Source of the DNA: 66-474 sp035249465
GTDB lineage: Bacteria; Pseudomonadota; Gammaproteobacteria; Xanthomonadales; Rhodanobacteraceae
DNA: 29,088 nt
Reading direction: 5' to 3'
Assembly: GCA_035249465.1 (NCBI GenBank)
Contig: DATFGL010000195.1
Coordinates: 1-29,088 of the forward strand
In this document: positions 15,083 to 22,701 of the stretch, piece by piece
How the letters are laid out: every line of letters starts with the position of its first letter
Position numbering within the stretch: the first letter of the stretch is position 1
Position numbers and translations under genes: made by a program
The notes under the pieces: model-generated
The model's input: only the letters and a program-made list of their open reading frames with translations
What the model was told of the DNA's origin: nothing
Database searches by the model: none

Positions 15083-16108
15083 TCAGGCGGCACGGCGCCC
15101 GGCATGCAGACGGACTTCGCCCAGCGCGGCTTCGACGGCTTCCCAGCCCGCACCCATCGCGTGCGCCCGCTCCGACAGGATCCGCCGGAAGGCCTTGCCG
15201 CCGGCCTCGCCGTGGTACAGCCCCAGCAGGTGGCGCGTCATCGCCGCGAGCCGGATGCCGCCCGCGCGCTGACGCTCGATGTAACCGCGCATGCGCAGCA
15301 TCACTTCTTCGCGCGACGGCGGCGTCGCACCCGTCAACGCGGCATCGATGCGCGCGAGTGCGTACGGGTCGTGATAGGCAAGCCGGCCGAGCATCACGCC
15401 ATCGACGTGTTGCAGGTGCGCCTGCACGGCGTCCAATCCGTCGATGCCGCCATTGATCACCACCCTCAGTTCGGGGAATTCGCGCTTCAAACGGTAGACC
15501 CGAGCGTAGTTGAGCGGCGGCACCTCGCGGTTCTGTTTCGGCGACAGCCCCTGCAACCACGCCTTGCGCGCATGCACGATCAAGACTTCCACGCCCGCGT
15601 CGACCATGCGCGAGGCAAACGCGAACAGGTCGCCGTCGTCATCCTGGTCGTCCACGCCAATCCGGCACTTCACCGTCACCGGCACGCGCACGGCGTCGCG
15701 CATCGCGCGCACGCAATCGGCCACCAGCGCGGGCTCGCGCATCAGACAGGCACCGAAGCGCCCTGACTGCACGCGATCGGAAGGGCAACCGGCGTTGAGG
15801 TTGATCTCGTCGTAACCTGCCGCTTCGCCAAGGCGCGCCGCCAGTGCCAGTTCGCGCGGTTCCGCGCCACCCACCTGCAAGGCAACGGGATGCTCCTCGA
15901 CGTTGTGCGCCAGCAGGCGCGCGCGATCGCCATGCACGAGCGCGGCCGCGGTCACCATTTCGGTGTACAGGCGCGCGTTCGGGCCGAGCAGGCGATGGAA
16001 ATACCGGCAGTGCATGTCGGTCCAGTCCATCATCGGCGCAACGCAGATCGACCACGGTTCTAAGTGATTGGTTTCACGTGGAACGCTGAAACTTTCACCA
16101 CTTTTCAT
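15083..16108 (-). CDS. dusA: tRNA-dihydrouridine(20/20a) synthase DusA, N-terminus rebuilt by prophage insertion
   Basis: The flavoenzyme reduces U20/U20a in the tRNA D-loop. Family motifs are VAPMMDWTD, the catalytic Cys108 in NLNAGCPSDRV, VKCRIGVDD, VLIVHARKAWLQGLSP, VINGGI and DGVMLGRLAYHDP. Length (341) is normal. The first ~18 codons are unlike the rest, using AAA, AGT, TTA and other AT-rich codons. They encode MKSGESFSVPRETNHLE, which is not family-like, while the conserved part begins around WSICVAPMM. With a tyrosine integrase divergently placed 82 bases away, this indicates that the prophage integrated at the 5' end and supplies a new start and promoter. The enzyme should still be made. 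Confidence 0.93.
   Translation of the reverse strand: MKSGESFSVPRETNHLEPWSICVAPMMDWTDMHCRYFHRLLGPNARLYTEMVTAAALVHGDRARLLAHNVEEHPVALQVGGAEPRELALAARLGEAAGYDEINLNAGCPSDRVQSGRFGACLMREPALVADCVRAMRDAVRVPVTVKCRIGVDDQDDDGDLFAFASRMVDAGVEVLIVHARKAWLQGLSPKQNREVPPLNYARVYRLKREFPELRVVINGGIDGLDAVQAHLQHVDGVMLGRLAYHDPYALARIDAALTGATPPSREEVMLRMRGYIERQRAGGIRLAAMTRHLLGLYHGEAGGKAFRRILSERAHAMGAGWEAVEAALGEVRLHAGRRAA
16020..16042 (-). other. Candidate attachment-site core within the 5' end of dusA
   Basis: These bases encode the near-invariant V-A-P-M-M-D-W-T of DusA, close to where composition changes from host-like to phage-like (about 16040-16060). Elements with DusA-associated integrases insert at the 5' end of dusA. 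The exact crossover cannot be fixed without the other prophage end, which is outside the window. Confidence 0.35.
16070..16085. promoter_or_regulatory. parS-like palindrome GGTTTCACGTGGAACG
   Basis: The site matches the ParB-binding parS consensus TGTTTCACGTGAAACA at 13 of 16 bases, and its right half GTGGAAC is a known parS variant. It lies in the phage-derived first codons of dusA. One site in a window this size can occur by chance. Confidence 0.3.
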
Positions 16109-16162
16109 TCCCGGTTATTCCCGATTGATCCTTGCCAATCCCGAGTTGGGTGTGCCAAATTC

Positions 16163-16183
16163 GTACCACTTCGCCAGTGGTAC
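16163..16183. promoter_or_regulatory. Perfect inverted repeat before the integrase gene (possible operator)
   Basis: GTACCACT and AGTGGTAC form a perfect 8-bp inverted repeat with a 5-base centre, ending 7 bases before the integrase ATG. A weak promoter (TTGCCA at 16132, CCAAAT at 16155) would start transcription inside it. It may be a repressor or excisionase site, or a hairpin masking the ribosome binding site. Confidence 0.45.
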
Positions 16184-16190
16184 ACCGGAC

Positions 16191-17210
16191 ATGCCTACCT
16201 TCCAGAAACGCGCCAAGTCGTGGCGGGCCATCGTACGCCGCAAGGGCTTCGCAGAATCGTCCAAGAGCTTCCCCACCCTCGGCATGGCCAAGACGTGGGC
16301 GGAACGCTTGGAACGCGACCAGGCGCAGCGCATTGCGGCTGGCAAGACCGACGCCGACTTCATGACGGTTGTCCAGTGCATCGAATGGTACATGGACCCG
16401 GAGCGCGAACACGAGGCATGGGGGCGATCGAAAGAGGCCGACTTGAATCGCCTCAAGGGCTACGAGATTGCCGGCAGAATCGCCGCGGAGTTGAGGGCAT
16501 CCGACTATATCAAGCACATTGAGGGGCGCCGCAGGATGGGCGCAGGACCGGCTACGGCATCAAATGATCTGGTGTGGTTGCGGCAGGTCTTGCGCGCGGC
16601 GCGGACCGGCAAGAGAGTTCCGGTCAACCTGCAAGAGTTGGACGATGCGGCGGCTGACTTGCGTCGGCGTCGGGTGATCGCGAAGCCGAAGGAACGGGAT
16701 CGTCGGCTGTCAGCGGACGAGGAAAAGACGTTGCTTGCGCACTTCGCGGCGCGCGATGATCGCGCGGAGATACCCATGCGCGACATCATGCTGTTCGCGC
16801 TGGCGACAGCGAGGCGTCAGGAGGAAATCACGCGCCTGCTATGGAAAGACCTTCGGAAGGACAATGGCACGGCGTGGTTGAATGACGTCAAGCATCCGCG
16901 CAAGAAGATCGGCAACCGCAAAGAGTTCCGCATGACGCGCCAGGGCTGGGCGATCATCGAGCGCCAAGTAGAGACCGATGATCGCGTGTTCCCGTACAAG
17001 GCGAAGTCCGTGGGAACAGCGTTCACCAATGCGTGCCACCTGCTCGAAATCGAAGACCTGCACTTCCACGACCTTCGCCACGAGGCGACCAGCCGGCTAT
17101 TCGAGCGCGGCTATGCCATTCAGGAGGTCGCGCAGTTCACGCTGCACGAGTCGTGGGCAAGCCTCAAACGCTATACCCACCTGAAACCGAAAGACGTGAA
17201 AGAGCGGTAG
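16191..17210 (+). CDS. int: Prophage tyrosine integrase (DusA-associated type)
   Basis: The 339-residue tyrosine recombinase has an N-terminal SAM-like core-binding part and a catalytic domain with all key residues: Arg209 (TARRQEEITRLLW), His293 and Arg296 (FHDLRHE), His319 (LHESW) and the nucleophile Tyr328 (KRYTH). It catalyses integration and excision of the prophage. The ATG at 16191 is favoured; in-frame sequence upstream is not protein-like and contains the inverted repeat. Position beside and divergent from dusA is the signature of the DusA-associated integrase family. Orientation is opposite to the tail operon that follows. Confidence 0.93.
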   Translation: MPTFQKRAKSWRAIVRRKGFAESSKSFPTLGMAKTWAERLERDQAQRIAAGKTDADFMTVVQCIEWYMDPEREHEAWGRSKEADLNRLKGYEIAGRIAAELRASDYIKHIEGRRRMGAGPATASNDLVWLRQVLRAARTGKRVPVNLQELDDAAADLRRRRVIAKPKERDRRLSADEEKTLLAHFAARDDRAEIPMRDIMLFALATARRQEEITRLLWKDLRKDNGTAWLNDVKHPRKKIGNRKEFRMTRQGWAIIERQVETDDRVFPYKAKSVGTAFTNACHLLEIEDLHFHDLRHEATSRLFERGYAIQEVAQFTLHESWASLKRYTHLKPKDVKER

Positions 17211-17383
17211 CCCCGATCGCCGGCCGCAGCCTGGCGGTGTCGGCTCGCCTGACTCGCGGGGCTCGACCATTACGAGGGGGCCTCGATATGGTGCCATCGG
17301 AGAGCGTCGCGAGGACATCGGCCCCGCCGAGCTGGAAGCCGAGCGTGCCAGTATCAGGAGTTAGAACTTCACTTCCGCGCCGA
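17211..17383. other. Intergenic region between convergent integrase and tail genes
   Basis: No gene with a start codon is supported here. On the - strand one frame reads TGTLGFQLGGADVLATLSDG, which is protein-like but has no start and runs into the integrase. Another frame reads FSVIGAEVKF and then stops. These may be remnants of a longer tail protein. No clear terminator hairpin was seen. Confidence 0.4.
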
Positions 17384-18049
17384 TTACGCTGAACCTTGCG
17401 ATTCGATGTCGATTCCGAACGTGGTGGTGGTGATCCTGCCGTTCGGCATGTACTTGAGGTTGATCTGCATATTCCCAGCAGATCCTTGATCTCCACCCGT
17501 GTGTTGCCCGACCTGCGCATCGAACACGATGGATTGATTGGCTGTGCAGTTTTGGTAGGCCGACGCGCTGTTGGTGACCGTGGCCGGACCGGTGGGATAC
17601 TGGCTCGATTGAGTCCAGACGAATTCGACCTGATAGTTCGAAACAGACGCTCCGGATGGCAACCATGTCCCGGAAGTGCTCGGGGTATTGCCGGAAGCGT
17701 TACCCGCCACCGTAACGGAATACGTGCCGTCCGACTTGATCTGAACATTGATGTTAGAGTCCATCGACGGGCTGACGACACCGCTCGAATGGGCGATGAA
17801 GTTCGCGCCGTTGATGGGCAACGGATAATTTGCGGTCCCTTTGGCGGCATAGAGCGTGTTGAGATCGGCGCTTTCAGACGCGATCCCCGTCGCCGCGGCA
17901 GCGCTGCCGTAAATGATATTGGCGTAGCGGTTGCTGGTGTCCGAACCCGCAACGTTGATTCCGGCCGTGCGCGCCTTCGTGGTGCCCGCCAAGTACGGAT
18001 CGAAGATGCTGTCAAGATCGACGTCTTTGGATTGGATGCCGGAAGTCAC
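17384..18049 (-). CDS. Phage tail-fibre-associated protein of unknown function
   Basis: The 221-residue protein begins at a GTG that overlaps the fibre stop (GTGA). It starts TSGIQSKDVDLDSIFDPYLA and contains TSNRYANIIYGSAAAATGIA, DLNTLYAAKGTANYPLPING and a beta-rich second half. Proteins with a DLDSIFDPY-type opening occur beside tail fibre genes of tailed prophages, but I do not know a proven function. It is the last gene of the tail operon and may be a second fibre part or a fibre-assembly factor. The reading frame upstream of the GTG is shadow within the fibre gene. Confidence 0.7.
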   Translation of the reverse strand: MTSGIQSKDVDLDSIFDPYLAGTTKARTAGINVAGSDTSNRYANIIYGSAAAATGIASESADLNTLYAAKGTANYPLPINGANFIAHSSGVVSPSMDSNINVQIKSDGTYSVTVAGNASGNTPSTSGTWLPSGASVSNYQVEFVWTQSSQYPTGPATVTNSASAYQNCTANQSIVFDAQVGQHTGGDQGSAGNMQINLKYMPNGRITTTTFGIDIESQGSA

Positions 18050-19698
18050 CAGATGGCCTCCAGCAGGCGACGCGCGAATCCGCGCTTGCGCGGCTCGATC
18101 TTCGCGCGGTCGAGGGCGCGTTCCAGTTTGGCGATGCGCTTGGTGAGACGATCGATTTCCTGCCCGGCCCATATCGCCTGTTCGTACGCCATGCCTGCGT
18201 AGTTGAGGGACAGGTATTGCTTGCCGCCCTGATCGAACTCGCCGACGTGCTCGGGCGCGATCTTTTGCACTTCCTGCGCGACCGAGCCGAGTCCATGCCA
18301 GCCGTTCGACTTGAGCGTATAGCTCACGAATGGAACCGAGCGGTGCAGCGGTCGCGCCTTGAACTTGCGGATGTTGCGCTTGAGGCGGCGATCGGAAGAC
18401 GTTGCGTTGAAAGTGGTGCACGTGAGTGCAGCGGTCGCGACAGCACCACTGAACGTCCCGGTCGTAGCAGAAACAGAGCCGCCCGACAGATTGCCGCTAA
18501 ATGTGTCCGCCGTCACCGTGCCGGAGAACGCCCCCGAAGGAGCAGTTATCGCGAAATTCCATGTCAATGTTCCATTGACATTGAAGGTTCCACATTGGCC
18601 AGCGTTTGTATAAAAAGCAATGCTGCCGGTGGTGGATCGGTTGATGATGTACGCAGTGGGATCAGAGGGTCCAGACAAGCCCATGCCGATGCCCAGGATA
18701 TTTGAATAGCCTGTGCTACTCAGCGCGATGCCGTCTCCGCTCGAAACCGAAACGCCTACAATTGATTTGAAGCTCTTTGTGCCAGTGATCGTTTCTGTAC
18801 CAGCAACGTGCACCACGGATGCATCGTTGGCCGGCGTGTAGCCGAGTGCGCCTGCGACGTTCAGCGCGGTCACGTTGAAAACGACGTTGCCGGTTCCATC
18901 GAAGCCGACCGCCGCGGCGGTGGCGAAGCCACTGATCGAGAAGTTGCGCGCGGTGGCGAGTTTCGTGGCTGCTACGGCGGTGCCGTTGATCGGAAGGTAC
19001 TGGCCCGAAAGATTCGCGCTCGCGGCATAGTACGCCGCGCCGTCGGTGAATACGGTCAGTGCAGACCCTTGCGTGATCGATACACCGGCGCCGGATGGGC
19101 CTTGCGCCGTCAGCGTGTAGGCGCCGGTCGTGCTGTTGACGATGATCCAGTGCGAGCCTGCGATCAGAGGTAAAACGATTATGGCGTTGGAGGTCAGCGC
19201 ACCGGTGACAATAAGCGTTGTAACACCAAGTGTCGAAGGATCAGGTACCACCGTGCCGCCAGTCGTGTCGATCGTGTAGGCGCCCACGGCAGGCAATCCG
19301 ATCCATCCCTGCGATCCTGTTGCATCCGGACTTTTTGTATTGTTGTCGGCGTAACTTATCCATAGCCCATTTCCGGATCCCATCATCAATACAGCCCCGG
19401 ACGGGTAGCCGCCGATGTTTGCGTTCCCGGAGAAGGTCGAATCGAATGGCCACATGTAACCGGCTTGCTGCCATATCTGCGCCGTCGTGGCGTTCTTGAT
19501 GATGCCGTTGAAATCCGCACCGAATGGCGGAATGCCGCCCGATGCGATCGGCTCCATGTTCACCGACGTGAAGCCGGTCTGATAGCTCGCGGTGCCTGGC
19601 GTTGATCCCGGCGTCAGCGGAACGGTATTGACCGGCCCTGCGCCGCTCCCCGATGCAAAGGCTACGGTGAGCTTGATCGGGGCATTGGACTTCTGCAT
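18046..19698 (-). CDS. Phage tail fibre with C-terminal S74 chaperone domain
   Basis: The 550-residue host-recognition protein has a short N-terminal attachment region (about residues 1-130, including PFGADFNGIIKNATTAQIW). A long Gly/Thr/Ala-rich beta-structured shaft follows. The C-terminal intramolecular chaperone (peptidase S74) starts near SSDRRLKRNIRKF and ends in a coiled coil (YEQAIWAGQEIDRLTKRIAK). S74 domains trimerise the fibre and then cut themselves off at a Ser next to the DRRLK motif. The gene follows a terminator-like hairpin, so it may be expressed differently from the baseplate genes. Its stop overlaps the next GTG. Confidence 0.88.
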   Translation of the reverse strand: MQKSNAPIKLTVAFASGSGAGPVNTVPLTPGSTPGTASYQTGFTSVNMEPIASGGIPPFGADFNGIIKNATTAQIWQQAGYMWPFDSTFSGNANIGGYPSGAVLMMGSGNGLWISYADNNTKSPDATGSQGWIGLPAVGAYTIDTTGGTVVPDPSTLGVTTLIVTGALTSNAIIVLPLIAGSHWIIVNSTTGAYTLTAQGPSGAGVSITQGSALTVFTDGAAYYAASANLSGQYLPINGTAVAATKLATARNFSISGFATAAAVGFDGTGNVVFNVTALNVAGALGYTPANDASVVHVAGTETITGTKSFKSIVGVSVSSGDGIALSSTGYSNILGIGMGLSGPSDPTAYIINRSTTGSIAFYTNAGQCGTFNVNGTLTWNFAITAPSGAFSGTVTADTFSGNLSGGSVSATTGTFSGAVATAALTCTTFNATSSDRRLKRNIRKFKARPLHRSVPFVSYTLKSNGWHGLGSVAQEVQKIAPEHVGEFDQGGKQYLSLNYAGMAYEQAIWAGQEIDRLTKRIAKLERALDRAKIEPRKRGFARRLLEAIW

Positions 19699-19710
19699 GT
19701 TTCAGGCCTC

Positions 19711-19743
19711 TGAAAATGAAAAGGCCGCTACATGAGCGGCCTT
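19711..19743 (-). terminator. Terminator-like hairpin before the tail fibre gene
   Basis: On the - strand a perfect 9-bp stem (AAGGCCGCT with AGCGGCCTT) with loop CATGT is followed by TTTTCATTTTC. It lies between the DUF2612 gene stop and the fibre start and could attenuate fibre transcription relative to baseplate genes. Confidence 0.7.
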
Positions 19744-19766
19744 CGGGAATGCTTGTTGGGTTCGGG

Positions 19767-20369
19767 TTACGGGTTGACGGTGATCGTGACGCCGACACCT
19801 GCCGGGCGCGGCATCATGGATGCTTGCTGCAATACCGCCGCTTCCCACGATTCCAGTGCGAAATTGAACACGTATGAAATCTGCATCGGAGTTGCGCTTT
19901 CCAGCACGTAGCATGATCCGCGCGTCGTGCCCTGCCCGTTGAACATGAAGTTCAGCAGCGCGTTCATGGATTGCGCGGTGAAACTTGAAATGTTCGCGAG
20001 CGCCTTGGTTAGGATCAGCACGCGATAGGCATCATCGGTCAGCGTGTAGAGCGTGCCGCCCTGCGGGCCGTTGTAGAACGGCGCCTGGTTGAACGGTTCA
20101 GCATCCGGCAGCGCTTCATCGAAACCGAAGAAGTCATTCGACACCGGGATGTTGATCGTGCGCGGGATGTTGACGATACGGCCCCACGTGTCCAGGCCGA
20201 AGCCGACGGCGGTGTAAACGTCCCACACGTTCGCCATGAAGGCGTCGAAATCGGCCCACGGATCGATCGCGGCATTCGCGGCCTGAATCAAGCCGGTCAG
20301 GATGGGCGACGTGGCGTATTGCGAAAGGAACGTGGCCGAAGCATCCACAGCGCCAGCGGCATTCTTCAC
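19767..20369 (-). CDS. DUF2612-family phage baseplate/tail protein
   Basis: The 200-residue protein follows baseplate J with an ATGA overlap. The pattern WDVYTAVGFGLDTWGRIVNIPR, then DDAYRVLILTKALANISSFT and a C-terminal ESWEAAVLQQASMMPRPAGV, fits DUF2612 proteins. These take the place of P2 gpI or Mu gp48, joining the baseplate wedge to the fibres. The next feature downstream is the terminator-like hairpin and then the fibre gene. Confidence 0.78.
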   Translation of the reverse strand: MKNAAGAVDASATFLSQYATSPILTGLIQAANAAIDPWADFDAFMANVWDVYTAVGFGLDTWGRIVNIPRTINIPVSNDFFGFDEALPDAEPFNQAPFYNGPQGGTLYTLTDDAYRVLILTKALANISSFTAQSMNALLNFMFNGQGTTRGSCYVLESATPMQISYVFNFALESWEAAVLQQASMMPRPAGVGVTITVNP

Positions 20370-21583
20370 GACAGCGTCACCGTGATGTTGTCAGCGCTCA
20401 AGGTGGGCAATTGGTCGATGCCCATGGCCAGCGATGTTGCGGTCGGGCTTGGTGCCGTGCCGATGCCGATCGACAGCAATTCCACGCCGTTCCCGATCGC
20501 GGAAATTCCCGCGAAGTAGCGGCCGGCGTACAGCGTCGAGGCGATGCGCGCGCGTGAGCCGCCGTCCTGGCCATTGAACGCCGCAAGGATGGCATCCTGC
20601 ACCAGTTGGGTGATATTGGACGGCACGCTGGTGTTGTTGACGATGCTCACCGCGAAGTACACCGGGACGGACGTGGGGGCTTCCCATTTCACCGTGTAGG
20701 CGGGATACGGCAAGACGCCGGTGGATGAATCGGTGTAGGTGTACGTGGTGTTGCCGTTGTACGCGCAGCCCAGCGATTTCTTGCTCCAGATGGCCTTTGC
20801 CACGTCGGCAGCGGCGCCGCCGGCCACGGCGACATAAATCGAGTTGCCGATGATCGGGTAATTGGTCGGCCCGGTGTTGACCGTGGCGTTCGTGGAGTTG
20901 TCCGTGACGTACGCATCGATCACGTTCGGAACCGCAAGCACCGCGGCGAGCACGGATTGGATGGAGTTCAGCGCGTTGACGCCGACGGAGTTCTGCCGGC
21001 GTGCCTCAAAATCAGCGCGGGATTCTTCGTTCACGCCCGGAACGCCCGCGGTGGCGTTCGTCACCGATTCCCATCCTGAGATGGCTTTGTAGATCGTCGT
21101 CAGCGTGCCAACCTCGCACGCGATCGGCCCCGGCGTCAGGCATTGGAACTGCCCCACGATGCTGCCAGACGAGGCGATCGTGACCGCCGACAGCAGCGCG
21201 TATTGGTTGCCCGCGGTGTCCTGCGCGATTGCTCCGGCCGGGATCACGGTTCCGGCAAGCCCGTTGCACGTACCGGCCACCAGCGTGCCCGACGCGGCGA
21301 TGCGCTTCATGAAGTAGATCGCGCCGATGGCGTCCTGCATCACGCCCGCGGCATTGGCCGGATCGACTTGGTTCACGATCTCGGCGATCTGCGCGTTCTT
21401 GTCGCTGATGATCGCGGCCTGGGACTGCGCAAGCTGGCCCTGCGGCGACGAAAGCGAAAGCGACAAGTTGCCGCCGAACGCAAGCTGTTGATCCGATTGC
21501 ACGCCCGCAAGGATGGCGGCATCGGTCGGCAATACCAGCCCGTTCGGCGTCCACTGGATGGCTGGCACGGAAGTTGCAGTCAT
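20366..21583 (-). CDS. Baseplate J-like wedge protein
   Basis: The 405-residue protein has the arrangement of P2 gpJ / Mu gp47-like baseplate wedge proteins. The N-terminus includes VQSDQQLAFGGNLSLSLSSP and the segment GWESVTNATAGVPGVNEESR with the typical G-x-(D/N)-E-E-(T/S)-D/R-x-(D)-F/L turn. A C-terminal VQDAILAAFNGQDGGSRARI region and a closing beta segment follow. It builds the wedge that contracts with the sheath. It lies one base after the gp25-like gene and overlaps the next gene by 4 bases. Confidence 0.87.
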   Translation of the reverse strand: MTATSVPAIQWTPNGLVLPTDAAILAGVQSDQQLAFGGNLSLSLSSPQGQLAQSQAAIISDKNAQIAEIVNQVDPANAAGVMQDAIGAIYFMKRIAASGTLVAGTCNGLAGTVIPAGAIAQDTAGNQYALLSAVTIASSGSIVGQFQCLTPGPIACEVGTLTTIYKAISGWESVTNATAGVPGVNEESRADFEARRQNSVGVNALNSIQSVLAAVLAVPNVIDAYVTDNSTNATVNTGPTNYPIIGNSIYVAVAGGAAADVAKAIWSKKSLGCAYNGNTTYTYTDSSTGVLPYPAYTVKWEAPTSVPVYFAVSIVNNTSVPSNITQLVQDAILAAFNGQDGGSRARIASTLYAGRYFAGISAIGNGVELLSIGIGTAPSPTATSLAMGIDQLPTLSADNITVTLS

Positions 21584-21584
21584 G

Positions 21585-21941
21585 TTAGAAACTCGCGACG
21601 ATTGGGGTATTGGTATCGGTACTCACCACGATCACGGACCCGGTGAGCTGACGGTCTTTGTTGAGCCCAAGGCTGACCACGGTCACGGAGACCACGCCGG
21701 CCACGGTGAGCGCGGCCTGCTCCAGCAGGTTCGTGATGTAGGACCGCGGCGGCAGCTTGCCAAGCAGCGACTGGAAGTACGGCAGGCCCAGTGTCACGCC
21801 ATACCAGCACTCGCCCTGAAACGTGCGGATGGCCGAGGCCACGTCCTGCGCGATGCTGTAGTCCGGATCGGTCAGCGTGAGGTTGCCGTTGCTGTCCAGT
21901 TCCAAATCCCAGCTTGTCGTGTCGAGTGGTAGAGTCTGCAT
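21585..21941 (-). CDS. gp25/W-like baseplate wedge subunit
   Basis: The 118-residue protein has the features of the gp25/gpW-like group: SIAQDVASAIRTFQGECWYG, then GLPYFQSLLGKLPP and a C-terminal beta segment. In contractile tails this subunit starts sheath assembly at the baseplate. It sits just before baseplate J, the usual partner. Its start is only 22 bases from the start of the divergent TonB-like gene, so any promoter of that gene must lie in this coding region. Confidence 0.8.
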   Translation of the reverse strand: MQTLPLDTTSWDLELDSNGNLTLTDPDYSIAQDVASAIRTFQGECWYGVTLGLPYFQSLLGKLPPRSYITNLLEQAALTVAGVVSVTVVSLGLNKDRQLTGSVIVVSTDTNTPIVASF

Positions 21942-21963
21942 TTCTCAGCTACAGGGGTAGGTT

Positions 21964-22698
21964 ATGAAAAGGATCGCATTCGGTTTGGCTGTACTGTTGA
22001 TGTCCGCGTCGGCCTTTGCGCAGCCCATTGATGTCTCGTCGCAACCAGTGCCGGGACTATTCAATTCAAACGACACGCGCGCGGCTATTCAATTCGCTAT
22101 GACCGCCACGGATAAACCGTTGTCGGAGTACGTCCAGAAATGCTATTTCAAGACGGCCCGTGAATATCCCGTCGGCTCCGTCATGAGCTACCAAGCCGTG
22201 GCGTTTTGCGCGGAAATCGACATGGCCGGAATCATCCTGAATGAGCACTCGCCGCAACAAGACGCCTATTTCTCGGTTTCCGCTGCAGAAAATCGCATCG
22301 GGACAGAGTTGATTTCATTTGCCGGCCTGAATACTTATCAGGCGTACCAGACGATCAATTGGCTGAAAGCCGCCATGACGCCCGAGGTTATGCCGGCCAT
22401 GGCAAAGACGCCCGCACCCATCGCGGAAGAAGCGCCACGCCCGATGTCTGGCAAGTGCTCCATACCGCGCCCCGATTACCCCATCAAAGCCATGCGCCAA
22501 GGCAAGCAAGGCGTTGCCACGGTAGCTTTTGGCGTAACGATGGACGGTCACACGTCGGAGCCATCCATCTCGTCGTCTTCCGGATCATCGGACCTTGACA
22601 ATGCCGCCTTGGCTGCGGTCGCGCGCGGGGTATGCTCTGCGCCCGCCGGAACTCATTTGTCCCGCGCGATCACGTTCAGCCTGCAAGGCGTCATGTAA
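21964..22698 (+). CDS. Secreted protein with TonB C-terminal domain (candidate phage moron)
   Basis: The 244-residue protein has a clear cleavable signal peptide (RIAFGLAVLLMSASAFAQ). A middle domain of about 120 residues with paired Cys follows, then a Pro-rich linker and a TonB_C-like domain (about residues 160-240: KCSIPRPDYPIKAMRQGKQG, VATVAFGVTMDG, LDNAALAAVARGVC). Normal TonB keeps its N-terminal helix as an inner-membrane anchor; here the AFA-Q cleavage site predicts a free periplasmic protein. GGGGTAGG precedes the ATG. It is the only + strand gene inside the - strand tail operon, between the spike and gp25-like genes, which is typical of a moron expressed in the lysogen. It could compete with host TonB at receptors. 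The function is inference. Confidence 0.75.
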   Translation: MKRIAFGLAVLLMSASAFAQPIDVSSQPVPGLFNSNDTRAAIQFAMTATDKPLSEYVQKCYFKTAREYPVGSVMSYQAVAFCAEIDMAGIILNEHSPQQDAYFSVSAAENRIGTELISFAGLNTYQAYQTINWLKAAMTPEVMPAMAKTPAPIAEEAPRPMSGKCSIPRPDYPIKAMRQGKQGVATVAFGVTMDGHTSEPSISSSSGSSDLDNAALAAVARGVCSAPAGTHLSRAITFSLQGVM

Positions 22699-22701
22699 TC
22701 C

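Noticed and set aside
17396..18202. 268-codon open frame on the + strand
   Set aside because: Antisense to the small tail-fibre-associated gene and the fibre end; Arg-rich shadow.
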